Shown: positions 52,558 to 61,261 of the stretch, piece by piece
Layout: each line of letters starts with the position of its first letter
Position numbering within the stretch: position 1 is the stretch's first letter
DNA from: JAUIAI01 sp963732405
GTDB taxonomy: Bacteria > Pseudomonadota > Gammaproteobacteria > Burkholderiales > Burkholderiaceae_E
Direction of reading: 5' to 3'
NCBI GenBank assembly: GCA_963732405.1
Contig: CAVSZG010000003.1
Span: 124,001 to 188,000, forward strand
DNA length: 64,000 nucleotides
The notes under the pieces: generated by a model
What the model was told of the DNA's origin: nothing
Database searches by the model: none
What the model saw: only the letters and a program-made list of their open reading frames with translations
Program-made: the position numbers and the translations under genes

Positions 52558-52960
52558 TCAGTGCCGGCTCGCGAACGAGGCAATCGCCTCGGCGAACGCG
52601 CTCGGGTCGTGTTGACACCACAGCTGAGTGGCACCCTGTATGCGCTCAATCTGCCCATTGCCCAGGCACGGCGTGTACGGCGCGAGGAGCGTCTCAAACG
52701 TCTTGCCCGATGCGATACCCTGAACCAGGCGGGTGGGCACGGAGCTACTGGCGAGTGTTTCGCAGGTGAACAGCGGTGCGGCCTGATCGGCAAAGGGCGA
52801 GAAGGCGAGTGGCAGGGCGCGGCTGTTGTGTTCGATGATCGTCCTGGTCGATGCGGGTACTTTATCGAATACACCGGGCTGAATGGCTCGAAGGCATGTT
52901 GGTCTCCAGTAGAAGTGGACCGACTGTTGTGCCGTGATGAGGTATCGACGGTCGCTGGCA
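52558..52960 (-). pseudogene. Alpha/beta hydrolase C-terminal remnant
   Basis: Reading the minus strand from about 52960 to 52558 gives an open C-terminal half of an alpha/beta hydrolase: IQPGVFDKVPASTRTII, FADQAAPLFTCETLASSS, VPTRLVQGIASGKTFETLLAPY and DPSAFAEAIASFASRH. The preferred reading frame runs into unlike sequence upstream of about 52890 (YWRPTCLRA), and the N-terminal half with the nucleophile GxSxG is missing. No start codon in place. It is a fragment, probably left by a rearrangement with the other hydrolase fragment 250 bases away. Confidence 0.55.
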
Positions 52961-53065
52961 GAACCGCAGCCGGGTCCTTCCAGTGCCAGGTTGCGACGAC
53001 CAATTCGCGACGGCTCGCGGTTGAAAATTCCTTGAAAATCCGCTTAAAAGTCGTTAAATGCAGAT

Positions 53066-53092
53066 AATTCGGCCAATAAATCTTGCCGAATT
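53066..53092. repeat. Inverted repeat in AT-rich junction
   Basis: AATTCGGC (53066-53073) and GCCGAATT (53085-53092) form a perfect 8-bp inverted repeat with an 11-base AT-rich loop. It lies between two hydrolase fragments in a stretch of low GC and may be a regulator site or a remnant of a mobile element end. Confidence 0.5.
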
Positions 53093-53143
53093 GTCCAGAT
53101 TTCAACCTGAGCGACCGGCTGATCGGTTGACGCGTGAATGGCC

Positions 53144-53629
53144 CTTCGTACACTGCCATCACGACCACCGTGTGGCGATCCGGCGCAGATGGGCGAAGAG
53201 GTACTCGAGACCTTCAAACGATTTCGCGAAGGGTTGAAGGCTTACGCCGCCGGCGATGAAGGCGGGGGCATGATGCGGGCCTGGGAGGCAGTTGGCGAGC
53301 GGCCCGTGGGTGCTTTCGAAGAGGCGCTGCCAACAATTTACAAGCGTGGCCTCTACGACAACGCGCACGCACTGAGGGTCATTCCTCTACGGTCGAATGA
53401 ACTCACCTGCGAGGCGCTGGGTGCGATCGACACACCGACTTTGCTGCTGCACGGAGGGCGCTCGAACTCGTGGTACATCAAGACCACGCAGGAGGTCGCG
53501 CGCTGCGTGCCGGGTTCCGCCTTCGCGAGTATTGCAGGCGACAACCATATGACGCCGATCTTCAAACCCGATGATCTGACCCGCGTGATTCTTGAGCATG
53601 TGGGCCGGCATCCGCGGCGGGCGCCTTAG
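53144..53629 (+). pseudogene. Alpha/beta hydrolase C-terminal fragment
   Basis: The frame encodes the lid and C-terminal part of an alpha/beta hydrolase (KRFREGLKAYAAGDEGGGMMRAWEAVG; LGAIDTPTLLLHGGRSNSWYI; FASIAGDNHMTPIFKPDDL, with a candidate catalytic His). The N-terminal half and the Ser nucleophile motif are missing and the sequence before about 53190 (RTLPSRPPCGDPAQ) is unlike the family. No good start. So two hydrolase fragments face each other from opposite strands with a junk junction between. Confidence 0.6.
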
Positions 53630-53667
53630 CCGTTCCGGCGCCCGTCAGCGCTGCGCCCCGGCAGCGA

Positions 53668-54222
53668 TCACTCGACCCGGGTCTTGATCGTGACGCGGCG
53701 GTTTTCAGGCGCCGTGGGGCGGTCTGGAATCATCTGCTCGGTCTCACCCTTGCCGACCGCATGCAGACGGGTAGGTGCCACGCCGCGCCGCTTGGACAGG
53801 TATGCGACGATGCTCTGCGCCCGACGCTGCGACAAACGAAGGTTGTAGTCGTCGTTGCCGCGTGGGTCGGCATGGCCCTCGATGGTGAACCCGAAGGGCT
53901 GGAGTTCCTTGGCCTGCAAGGCCCCGGCAATGATGTCGAGTTCCTCGCGTGCCTGCGGCGTGATCTCGGCCGAGTTGGAGCGGAAGGTGACCAGCACCGA
54001 GGCACTGCCGGACTGCTGACTGATCGCGCGGGTTCGGATGCCTGACGTCCGCGGTACCAGGGCGTTGACCAACGCGCCTGCTGTCAGCGTATCCCGGGTG
54101 AAGACCGGCGATTGCGCGTTGACTGTCGCGGCCACTGCGGCCAGGGTCAGGACGGCTGCAGCCTGTCGGATGACTCGATGCAGGGTCGTGGTGCGGGGCT
54201 GGATGTCGGTGGAGACTGTCAT
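53668..54222 (-). CDS. OmpA-family peptidoglycan-binding protein
   Basis: A 184-residue protein; the ATG at 54222 (MTVSTDIQPR) gives a signal peptide (VIRQAAAVLTLAAVAATVNAQS). The C-terminal 110 residues are an OmpA domain: SVLVTFRSNSAEITPQAREELDIIAGAL, FTIEGHADPRGNDDYNLRLSQRRAQSIVAYL and GKGETEQMI with the residues that bind diaminopimelate. It anchors the outer membrane to the wall. A short linker but no lipobox, so it is likely periplasmic or has an outer-membrane part too small to see. Confidence 0.88.
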   Translation of the reverse strand: MTVSTDIQPRTTTLHRVIRQAAAVLTLAAVAATVNAQSPVFTRDTLTAGALVNALVPRTSGIRTRAISQQSGSASVLVTFRSNSAEITPQAREELDIIAGALQAKELQPFGFTIEGHADPRGNDDYNLRLSQRRAQSIVAYLSKRRGVAPTRLHAVGKGETEQMIPDRPTAPENRRVTIKTRVE

Positions 54223-54353
54223 GGCGAGCGGACCGGTGGTTGTTTGATCGGATGGCTGATTGTCGTCGGGATCGGCAGATCGACGCAATCCCGTGTTCCT
54301 GTAGTCGCCCGTCTTGGTACGCTGGTTCAATATCTGTGAGAGACATCACCCCA

Positions 54354-55946
54354 ATGGCCAACCCCGGTCCGGTCAGCCAGCATCGATTCGGGGGTGTCCG
54401 CTACGCCGACGAACGCAAGTGCCTATTGCGCGACGACGGCAGCGAGATCGCCCTGAGGCCTCGGTCGCTGGCCGTGTTTGCACATCTGGCCCGGCACGCC
54501 GACAAGGTGGTCGACAAGGACACGCTGATTCAGGCGGTCTGGCCGGGACTGGTTTGACCGACGATTCCTTGGCCCAGTGCGTTGCCGACATCCGCCGCAC
54601 GATCGGCGACACCGAACCCCGGGTGCTGCGCACCGTGCCGCGCCAGGGCTACCGACTGGTCCCCGATGCACCATCGGGGCTGAGCCCGGTACCCTCGGGC
54701 GCTGAGCACTGGTTCGTGGCAGGGCCAGCCACACCGATCGGTGCGGCGCCTGCCAACAGTGTCCGCCAGCGGCGCAACCACTCCTGGATGCTGACCGGTG
54801 CGCTGGCATTGGTATTGGCGATCGGCCTGGGCTGGGCGATGTCGAGCAAGGGCCCCGTGTCGCCGGAGGGGGGCCGCGCCGATCGATGCGTCGAGCGGCG
54901 GCTCGGTCGGCCAGCCTGCTGCTGTGGTTGCACCGGACGAAGTCGATGATTCGACGCCAACCCTGGCTGTCGCTGTCCGCGAGTCGGGCAGCGAGGCGAA
55001 CTCACCCTGGCTGCGAGCCTATGTGGCCGAACTGCGGGCCGCGCTGAGTCGCTTCCGGACTGTCTCGCTGGTCGAACCCGATCGGCGCGATGTCGACTAC
55101 GGGCTCGCGGTGAGCCTGGACTTTCGTCCTGGCCAATCGGGCAATCGGCGCTTGCAGGTCGAAGCGATCGAAATCGCCGCTGGTACCGAGCCGGCGGTCT
55201 ACTGGGCGCTGGTACAGGCCTATCAGTCAGGATGCGAGATCGACAAGATGCGAATGGCCGCGCAGCGCGGCCTGGCACTCAATCCGCAGGATCCGGGCTT
55301 GACGGTGGAGAAGGTCCTGCAGTTTCACCAGGTTCAGTGCGCTGATACCGACTACCTGGGCCGGCTCAAGTCGGGCCTCATCGCCGCCGGCCTGGCGCAG
55401 CGTGGCAAAAGCCGTGACCTGCGACGGATCGAATCGGCGCCAGCCAGGCTGGCCACGATGAACGGCACCCAGCTCGAATACCTCGACATGGGGCAGGGTG
55501 AGCCAATCGTATTCGTGCATGACGAGGCGGTTGACTATCGGGCCTGGGCGCATCTGGAACTGCCGATCTCGGCGCGCTACCGGTTCATCGCCTACAGCCA
55601 ACGCTTTCACGGGGATCGCGACTGGTCACCGCCGGCCAGCTCACCGACGCCATATACCTTCAGCGACGATCTGGCATCGTTCATCGAATCGCTGCGGATC
55701 GGGCCGGTGCATCTGGTCCTGGTCGTGCATGGCGGAACCAGCAAGGCCTATTGGCAGGCCATGGCCCAACGATTCGCGCAAAGCATTCCTGGCGCGCAAC
55801 TCGCGACGATCGATGGCGGGCGGCATGATGCACCGCTGCGCCAGAGCGATGCGCTGGTCCGCCTGATCGTTGCCCATGTCGATCGGTTGGTGGCGCATGG
55901 CAGGCCGGTTGTTGCCGCGTCGGACGGATCCTTGCCGAATCGATAA
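54354..55946 (+). pseudogene. CadC-like winged-helix regulator with alpha/beta hydrolase-like domain, two frameshifts
   Basis: Three frames join into one protein. Near 54354-54555: a winged-helix OmpR-type domain (MANPGPVSQHRFGGVRYADERK; LRPRSLAVFAHLARHADKVVDKDTLIQAVWPGLV). A shift at about 54555 leads to TDDSLAQCVADIRRTIGDTEPRVLRTVPRQGYRLVPD and a membrane helix (MLTGALALVLAIGLGWAMSS). A second shift in the G-run at about 54868-54873 leads to the C-terminal part, which ends with an alpha/beta hydrolase-like domain (NGTQLEYLDMGQGEPIVFVHDEAVDYRAW; VHLVLVVHGGTSKAYW; TIDGGRHDAPL). As written it is broken. Since both sites are short mononucleotide runs, sequencing errors are possible and would restore an intact gene. 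Confidence 0.7.
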
Positions 55947-56029
55947 ATCGTTGTTGATTCGTTGATGATCCGGTCCGTCACGGATATTTGCGATGCCGGT
56001 CGCGCAGGCCGACCCGATCCCTGAACTCA

Positions 56030-56437
56030 TCAGCCGCCGGCGGCCGGCCGGCTGGCACCGTGTTGCTCGACAATCGGTGCGAATCCCCCAAAGATCAACC
56101 GCATGCCGTCGAATGGCATCGGGTTTTTCTCGGGATTCATGCGCGGATCGGCCTGCTCGGGGTTCGCCATCCATGCCGACATAGTCTTGAACGCGGCATC
56201 GCGGGTTGCCTTGTCGGGCCATTCGATCCAGGAAAACACCACGGTTTCGTCGTCCTTGGCCTTGACGGCCCCGCGAAAGTCAGTGACTTTTCCCTCGGGT
56301 ACGTCGTCTCCCCAGCACTCAACCACCCGGCTTGCCCCGAGGTCGATGAACACGCTGTCGCCGAGTTCGGCGTGGTCAATGAATTTTTGTTTGTTCGCGG
56401 TCGGCACTGCGATCACGAAGCCGTCGATATAGCTCAT
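56030..56437 (-). CDS. DUF1428 protein
   Basis: A 135-residue protein that opens MSYIDGFVIAVPTANKQKFIDHAE and contains VVECWGDDVPEGKVTDFRGAVKAKDDETVVFSWIEWPDKATRDAAF with MPFDGMRLIFGGF, the full pattern of the DUF1428 dimeric alpha-beta barrel family. The function of the family is unknown; it is often found with VOC proteins, as here. A ribosome site AGGAGAAAGACC precedes the ATG. Confidence 0.9.
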   Translation of the reverse strand: MSYIDGFVIAVPTANKQKFIDHAELGDSVFIDLGASRVVECWGDDVPEGKVTDFRGAVKAKDDETVVFSWIEWPDKATRDAAFKTMSAWMANPEQADPRMNPEKNPMPFDGMRLIFGGFAPIVEQHGASRPAAGG

Positions 56438-56485
56438 GGTCTTTCTCCTGTTGTCGGTGTTGCTGTCGTTTGACCGGATGGCCGC

Positions 56486-57265
56486 TCATCCCTGGCGACG
56501 TGGGCCACTGAACATCATCTTTGCACCCTGTGGATCGTTGGTCTGGATTAGCCAGCCGCTGTCGTTCGGTAATTCCATCGGTCCTGCGCGAACCGTGCCA
56601 CCGCCGGCTTCGACGGCGGATTTGGCGTCATCGATGTCGAGGACCTCCAGCGCAAAATTCCAGTAGGGGCGTGTGGTCGCGTCAGGTGCGGTCATGACCG
56701 CACCGATCATGCGGTCATGGCAGTTGATGAAGGCATACTCGCCGGCATCACCCATCGGCATCGCGCCTGCCTTGGTCCAGCCGAACAGCTTGCCGTAAAA
56801 CTCGAGTGCTGCATGCTGATCGGTCGTTACGAGTTCATTCCAGCTGAAGTGGCCCGGCGTATTGGACTCGAACGCCTGGCTGTCTTCATCACTGTTACCG
56901 CGCATCAAATAAAACGGCGCACCTTGTGGATCACTCACGAAGGCAAAGCGACCTACGCCAGGAATGTCGGTTGGCGCAATGTCGACACGACCACCGAGCG
57001 AGACGACCTTGTCGGCCGAGGCGTCCACATCGTCGACACCAACATAGAGAAACCACATCGTGGGCATGCCGCTCGCATGCTCGGGCGTGCGCATGACACC
57101 GCAGACGCCTGTTCCGTCGTTTGTGGCGATTCGATAGTCGATTTCAAGCCCACCCTCCATGCGCCCGAACGTCCAACCCATGATCGGGCCGTAAAAATTC
57201 TGCGCCGCGTCGGGATCGTCGGTCATCAATTCATACCAGATGGGGCTGCCTTCAGGATTGCTCAT
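56486..57265 (-). CDS. VOC-superfamily (glyoxalase-like) protein, two domains
   Basis: A 259-residue protein with two glyoxalase/VOC units, PIWYELMTDDPDAAQNFYGPIMGWTF at the start and FSWNELVTTDQHAALEFYGKLFGWTKAG in the middle, each followed by the usual end (GAPFYLMRG; GWLIQTNDPQGAKMMFSG). Metal-ligand positions (His/Glu) are not obvious, so it may bind a ligand without catalysis. GGAG lies 8 bases before the ATG, which overlaps the TetR stop (ATGA). Confidence 0.88.
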   Translation of the reverse strand: MSNPEGSPIWYELMTDDPDAAQNFYGPIMGWTFGRMEGGLEIDYRIATNDGTGVCGVMRTPEHASGMPTMWFLYVGVDDVDASADKVVSLGGRVDIAPTDIPGVGRFAFVSDPQGAPFYLMRGNSDEDSQAFESNTPGHFSWNELVTTDQHAALEFYGKLFGWTKAGAMPMGDAGEYAFINCHDRMIGAVMTAPDATTRPYWNFALEVLDIDDAKSAVEAGGGTVRAGPMELPNDSGWLIQTNDPQGAKMMFSGPRRQG

Positions 57266-57966
57266 GCGTTTTCTCCGTTGTGCTGGGCCGCTGACACGGC
57301 TTGTCGGGTCTTGCCCGGGTTCTTGCGGGTCGAACGCCGGGTTGCCGGCCGGTCGAACAGCAATTCGATATAGCGGTTCAGGTGGTCGATGCTCTCGATC
57401 GCAATACTCGCACTGCTTCTCGCCTTGGCGAGAATGAAGGCGCCCTGGATCACGGCCTGGGTATGCAAGGCCAGAGAGGCGGCTGTCCAGTCGGCATTGA
57501 TATGCCGATCCCGCATGGCTGCTTCGATATCGGCCTGCAGCGTTTCGGCATGGCCATAGATGCTCTGCTCGCATGCCTTGCGAATGGCCGGCGAGGTGTC
57601 GTAGGCCTCCTGCACCATGGTGCCGACCAGACAGGTGAATTCCGGGATGCCCCCCTGGATCAGTTGCTTGCGAAACGCCACATAGGCGAGGACGCGATCC
57701 AGCGGATCGGCGTGGTCGTGAAAGGGTGCCTGTGCAAACAATTGGCCGGTTGTTTCCGACCAATGGACAGCGGCGGCGACGGCCAGTTCGTCCTTGCTTT
57801 TGAAATAGTGAAAGAAGGCGCCCTTGGTGACGCCGGCCGCCGCACAGAGTTCGTCAACTGAGCTGGCCGCATAGCCTTTTGCCCGAATGACGGACAGGGC
57901 GGCCGTCAGCAGCTTGGTGCGGGCGCTCGGTGCCGTGGCATTTGTCTGCAAAATTGTCTCCTTCAT
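57262..57966 (-). CDS. TetR/AcrR-family regulator
   Basis: A 234-residue repressor. The N-terminal HTH is ARTKLLTAALSVIRAKGYAASSVDELCAAAGVTKGAFFHYFKSKDELA. The C-terminal part matches the group with a TetR_C domain (FTCLVGTMVQEAYDTSPAIRKACEQSIYGH). A perfect palindrome lies 8 bases upstream of the ATG and is probably its own operator. It is co-transcribed with the VOC and DUF1428 genes. Confidence 0.92.
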   Translation of the reverse strand: MKETILQTNATAPSARTKLLTAALSVIRAKGYAASSVDELCAAAGVTKGAFFHYFKSKDELAVAAAVHWSETTGQLFAQAPFHDHADPLDRVLAYVAFRKQLIQGGIPEFTCLVGTMVQEAYDTSPAIRKACEQSIYGHAETLQADIEAAMRDRHINADWTAASLALHTQAVIQGAFILAKARSSASIAIESIDHLNRYIELLFDRPATRRSTRKNPGKTRQAVSAAQHNGENA

Positions 57967-57973
57967 CGTGAGG

Positions 57974-57991
57974 ATACCAACCAGTTGGTAT
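57974..57991. promoter_or_regulatory. TetR operator, 18-bp palindrome
   Basis: ATACCAAC-CA-GTTGGTAT is a perfect inverted repeat directly before the TetR gene at the expected distance for autorepression. Confidence 0.75.
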
Positions 57992-58048
57992 GTTGTCAAG
58001 CCATGCGCTTGCCCTGGCAGCCTGCCGGGAACCGCATGGCTTGGCGAA

Positions 58049-58288
58049 TCAGTAGTGCGGCGGGCGTTCGTCCGCCGGGTCGGACAGCTCGGTGCCGCCG
58101 GTGGGTATCGACCGTTCGAGCCTGTCTTTCAGACGCAGGATCTCTCGCGCCATGGCGTCGATCTGCTCGGCCTGTCGTGCAACCAGGGTGTTGAGCCCGT
58201 CCAGCAGATCATCGGAAAACGAGCATTTGATCTCGAGTTCATCCACGCGTAGGCGCAGTGCCGCCAGGTCATTGCCTTGAGTGTTCAT
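58049..58288 (-). CDS. slyX: SlyX-like protein
   Basis: A 79-residue coiled-coil protein (LAALRLRVDELEIKCSFSDDLLDGLNTLVARQAEQIDAMAREILRLKDRLE) followed by the Pro-rich end PPHY of the SlyX family. The ATG 58288 gives a normal length. Function unknown beyond its wide distribution in proteobacteria. Confidence 0.88.
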   Translation of the reverse strand: MNTQGNDLAALRLRVDELEIKCSFSDDLLDGLNTLVARQAEQIDAMAREILRLKDRLERSIPTGGTELSDPADERPPHY

Positions 58289-58418
58289 GGTCTCGCCGAT
58301 CAACGAATCTGCCGATCGCATTGTAGGGCCACCCCCTGCACGAGCACCGATGTTTTGTCCTCATCGGGCCCTGGACCTGACTTACACTGCCGGCGCCGTT
58401 TACCAGGAAGGACTCACC

Positions 58419-59345
58419 ATGAACACTGACAAGGGATCGGGCCAATCATTGAATGCAATTCGCGAGCCGGCCTTGCGGCGCACCTGGTTGTTCGGTCCAG
58501 GTGCTGATACTCAGGCCCATCAGGCCATGGCCGATAGTAGCGCCGACGCATTGATCGTCGATCTCGAGGACTTCACGCCGCCCGCCCGACGAGCCGAGGC
58601 GCGAGCCATGCTGCCCGCGCTGCTCGCCGGATGGCGGGCGCGCGCCCGGGTCCTGGTGGTGCGGGTGAATCCGCTCGAGGGGGAGGGTGGTCTGGACCTT
58701 GCTGCAGCGATGCCGGCCAGGCCCGATGTGATCGCCCTGCCCATGGCATCGGGCGCAGAGCAGATACTCGCGCTGGATCGTGCGATCACCGCTCATGAGC
58801 AGGCGCTCGGATTCGTCGACGGATCCATCGAAATTCTGCCCGTCTGCGAGACCGCGCTGGGCGTGGTCGAGGTGCGTGCCATGGCCAGGGCCAGTCATCG
58901 GGTACGCTGTGCATTGCTGGGTGCCGAAGACCTGGCCGCAGACCTGTGCGCTGAGCGGGGTCCGGATGGATTGGAACTGGACCATGCCCGGCGACGTTTC
59001 GTGCTGGAGTGCCGGGCCGCCGGTATCGAGCCGGTGGACGCGCCCTATACCTGGTCGGATGTTGACGGCGCGGTGCGCGAAGCACGGGTTGCACGGCGAC
59101 TCGGTTACCGATCGAAGTCGCTGGTGCGCCCCGATCATGCAGCGGCATTGAACCGGGCCCTGACCCCCGATGAGCATGAGCGACGTCATGCGCAGGCGAT
59201 CGTGACCGCCTTCGAGCAAGCGCGATCGCGTGGTGAAGACCGTGCGTTGGTCAATGGCCAATGGGTCGAGGTACCGACCTGGCGCAATGCGCTGCGCCTG
59301 CTCGAAAGAGCGCAACGGTTGGCCGACGCGGATGCAAGTGGGTGA
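58419..59345 (+). CDS. HpcH/HpaI aldolase-citrate lyase beta family protein (CitE-like)
   Basis: A 308-residue TIM-barrel lyase. RRTWLFGPGADTQAHQAMADSSADALIVDLEDFTPPARRAEAR opens with the CitE signature, and Mg-binding acidic residues are in ILPVCETALGVV and in LGAEDLAADL. Such enzymes cleave citryl-CoA, malyl-CoA or methylmalyl-CoA-like substrates. AGGAAGG precedes the ATG. It is divergent from slyX. Confidence 0.88.
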   Translation: MNTDKGSGQSLNAIREPALRRTWLFGPGADTQAHQAMADSSADALIVDLEDFTPPARRAEARAMLPALLAGWRARARVLVVRVNPLEGEGGLDLAAAMPARPDVIALPMASGAEQILALDRAITAHEQALGFVDGSIEILPVCETALGVVEVRAMARASHRVRCALLGAEDLAADLCAERGPDGLELDHARRRFVLECRAAGIEPVDAPYTWSDVDGAVREARVARRLGYRSKSLVRPDHAAALNRALTPDEHERRHAQAIVTAFEQARSRGEDRALVNGQWVEVPTWRNALRLLERAQRLADADASG

Positions 59346-59473
59346 TGGCGCGATTCGCTACCAGTGCCGTGCTGGTCTGCGTAGAATGGGTTACTTGAAT
59401 GCCCTGCGAACAGCCTTTCGATACGGCTGAAATCGTTCGGGCTTGTTGATCCCATCCAGCCAAGAGGCCATTC

Positions 59474-60490
59474 ATGACCGATGTTGTCACGCCGAAGCTC
59501 ACCCGTCGCCAGGCGATCATGGCACTGTCGGGCAGCATGCTCGGCCTGAGCGCCTGCGCTGGCCCAACGCACAGACCGCAGCGTATTGGCGCGCTGTTCG
59601 CCGGCCAGGTGAATGACGGTGGCTTCATGCAGTCGGGTTATGACGGATTCCTGCAGGCCCAGCAACGCCTGGGTCTGAGCGGGCAATACATCGACAAGGT
59701 GGCGCCCAAGAAAGAATTGCTCGAAGCCGCGCTGCGTGAGCTGTCCTCGTCTGGCCCATCGATGGTGATCGCGCATGGTGGCCAGAACAATGGCGCGGCT
59801 GCTCAGGTGGCCAGCGAGTTCCCCGATGTGCGTTTCGTCGTCACCCAGGGCAATGTCAAGGCGGCCAATCTGTCGAGTTATGTGGTGCTGCAGGAGCATT
59901 CAGCCTATCTGGCGGGCGCGCTCGCGGCGCTGAGCACACGCAGCGGTGTGGTCGGCCATATGTCCGGCATCCGTGTCGCGCCGGGGCTCAGGGGGCGCGC
60001 CGCCTTCGCAGCCGGCGTTGCCGCCATCGATTCACGAATCAGACTGCTGAGCAATTTCTCAGGTAATCAAGACGACAACGCCTTGTCGAAAACGATCGCA
60101 CTGGCGGAAATGGATGCGGGTGCCGACGTGATCTTCACCATGCTCAACGCGGGCCGCCAGGGCGTGACCGATGCCTGCATCGAACGCAAGACCCGACAGA
60201 TCGGCAATGTGATCGACTGGACGCAGCGTGATCCCGTGGTCTTCATCGGCTCGGCCATGGCGGTGGCCAGCAAGGCGGTGTTCAACGCGGCGCAGGATCT
60301 CACCCAGGGACGTTGGCAGGGCGGCGTGGTGCGCGAGATCGGACTCGACGACGCCGAGGCGGTTCGCCTGGCGCTGGCGCCCGATGTGCCCCAATCCGTG
60401 CGGGAACGGCTCGCTGCGCTGACGGACGATATCCGGCAGGGGCGTATCCAGATAACCGATCGTTACGATGGACCGGAATTTTCGATCTGA
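59474..60490 (+). CDS. BMP/PnrA-family substrate-binding lipoprotein
   Basis: A 338-residue protein with a lipoprotein signal containing Arg-Arg (RRQAIMALSGSMLGLSAC; lipobox LSAC) and the basic membrane protein fold (IGALFAGQVNDGGFMQSGYDGFLQAQQRLG; MVIAHGGQNNGAAAQVASEFPDVRFVVTQGN). Family members bind nucleosides or related solutes for ABC importers. No permease genes accompany it here. Confidence 0.88.
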   Translation: MTDVVTPKLTRRQAIMALSGSMLGLSACAGPTHRPQRIGALFAGQVNDGGFMQSGYDGFLQAQQRLGLSGQYIDKVAPKKELLEAALRELSSSGPSMVIAHGGQNNGAAAQVASEFPDVRFVVTQGNVKAANLSSYVVLQEHSAYLAGALAALSTRSGVVGHMSGIRVAPGLRGRAAFAAGVAAIDSRIRLLSNFSGNQDDNALSKTIALAEMDAGADVIFTMLNAGRQGVTDACIERKTRQIGNVIDWTQRDPVVFIGSAMAVASKAVFNAAQDLTQGRWQGGVVREIGLDDAEAVRLALAPDVPQSVRERLAALTDDIRQGRIQITDRYDGPEFSI

Positions 60491-60543
60491 TTCGACAACC
60501 GCCCCGCGCCTCGCTCCCTGACCGGGCGCGTGTTGCAACGGCC

Positions 60544-61167
60544 TCATGCCGTTCGGTTGCTGCGGCCATATAGCCTGCAGGTCAGATCAAAGGCCCGATT
60601 GGCGCGTTGAACAATCGTCGGCGGGTCGAGCGGTGCAAGTCGCCCCATGGCCTGGCGCATGGGAACTTCACCAAACAGCAGGCTGATGTAGGTTTCTGCG
60701 GCCTCGTCCGGGTTGGTATCGCGGTGAAACCGGCCGCTGCTTACCAATCGCGACAAGGTCAGGGTGATCAGGGACACCATTTCCTGCCGGGCGGCCCGAT
60801 CGATGGCTTCGGCAAGGATGCCGGTTTCCCCGGCGTCGGCAATCGCTGCGCGATTCATGATGATCGCCTTTTCCCCGGTGGTGAATTCGAGCAACAAGGG
60901 GCCAAGCGCTTGAAGCGTCACCAGCGGATCGGTCTGGGCGTCGAGTGCATTGGCGAGCAGTTCCTTGACCGACCGCGCATTGTCTTCGATCAGTCGCTGG
61001 AACAGCGTCTGCTTGTTGCCATACCAGGCGTACAGCGTCTGATTCGACGCCGATGACCGATGAGCAATCTGCAGCATGCTGGTGCTGCGGTAGCCCTTTT
61101 CGGCCAATAACTCGAATGCGGCCTGTTCGATCTGCCGCCGTCGCTCGTCCTGCCGGTCTGAATTCAA
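60544..61167 (-). CDS. TetR-family regulator
   Basis: A 207-residue TetR protein with HTH RRRQIEQAAFELLAEKGYRSTSMLQIAHRSSASNQTLYAWYGNKQTLF. It is read divergently from the DUF6544-like pair and the gap between them contains two TGTACA-type palindromes, so it probably represses that pair. Confidence 0.92.
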   Translation of the reverse strand: MNSDRQDERRRQIEQAAFELLAEKGYRSTSMLQIAHRSSASNQTLYAWYGNKQTLFQRLIEDNARSVKELLANALDAQTDPLVTLQALGPLLLEFTTGEKAIIMNRAAIADAGETGILAEAIDRAARQEMVSLITLTLSRLVSSGRFHRDTNPDEAAETYISLLFGEVPMRQAMGRLAPLDPPTIVQRANRAFDLTCRLYGRSNRTA

Positions 61168-61200
61168 GAACTACTCCCATCAAGACCTGTTGACAGGAAG

Positions 61201-61245
61201 TGTACACGTGTGTACGATTCGTTCCTATGTGTACAGATATGTACG
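61201..61245. promoter_or_regulatory. Pair of TGTACA-N4-TGTACG operators
   Basis: Two 16-bp sites of the same form, TGTACACGTGTGTACG (61201-61216) and TGTACAGATATGTACG (61230-61245), lie between the TetR gene and its divergent partner. Start points are 29 bases apart. They fit cooperative binding of the TetR dimer. Confidence 0.65.
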
Positions 61246-61261
61246 TTTTGGTCGGGAGGCC

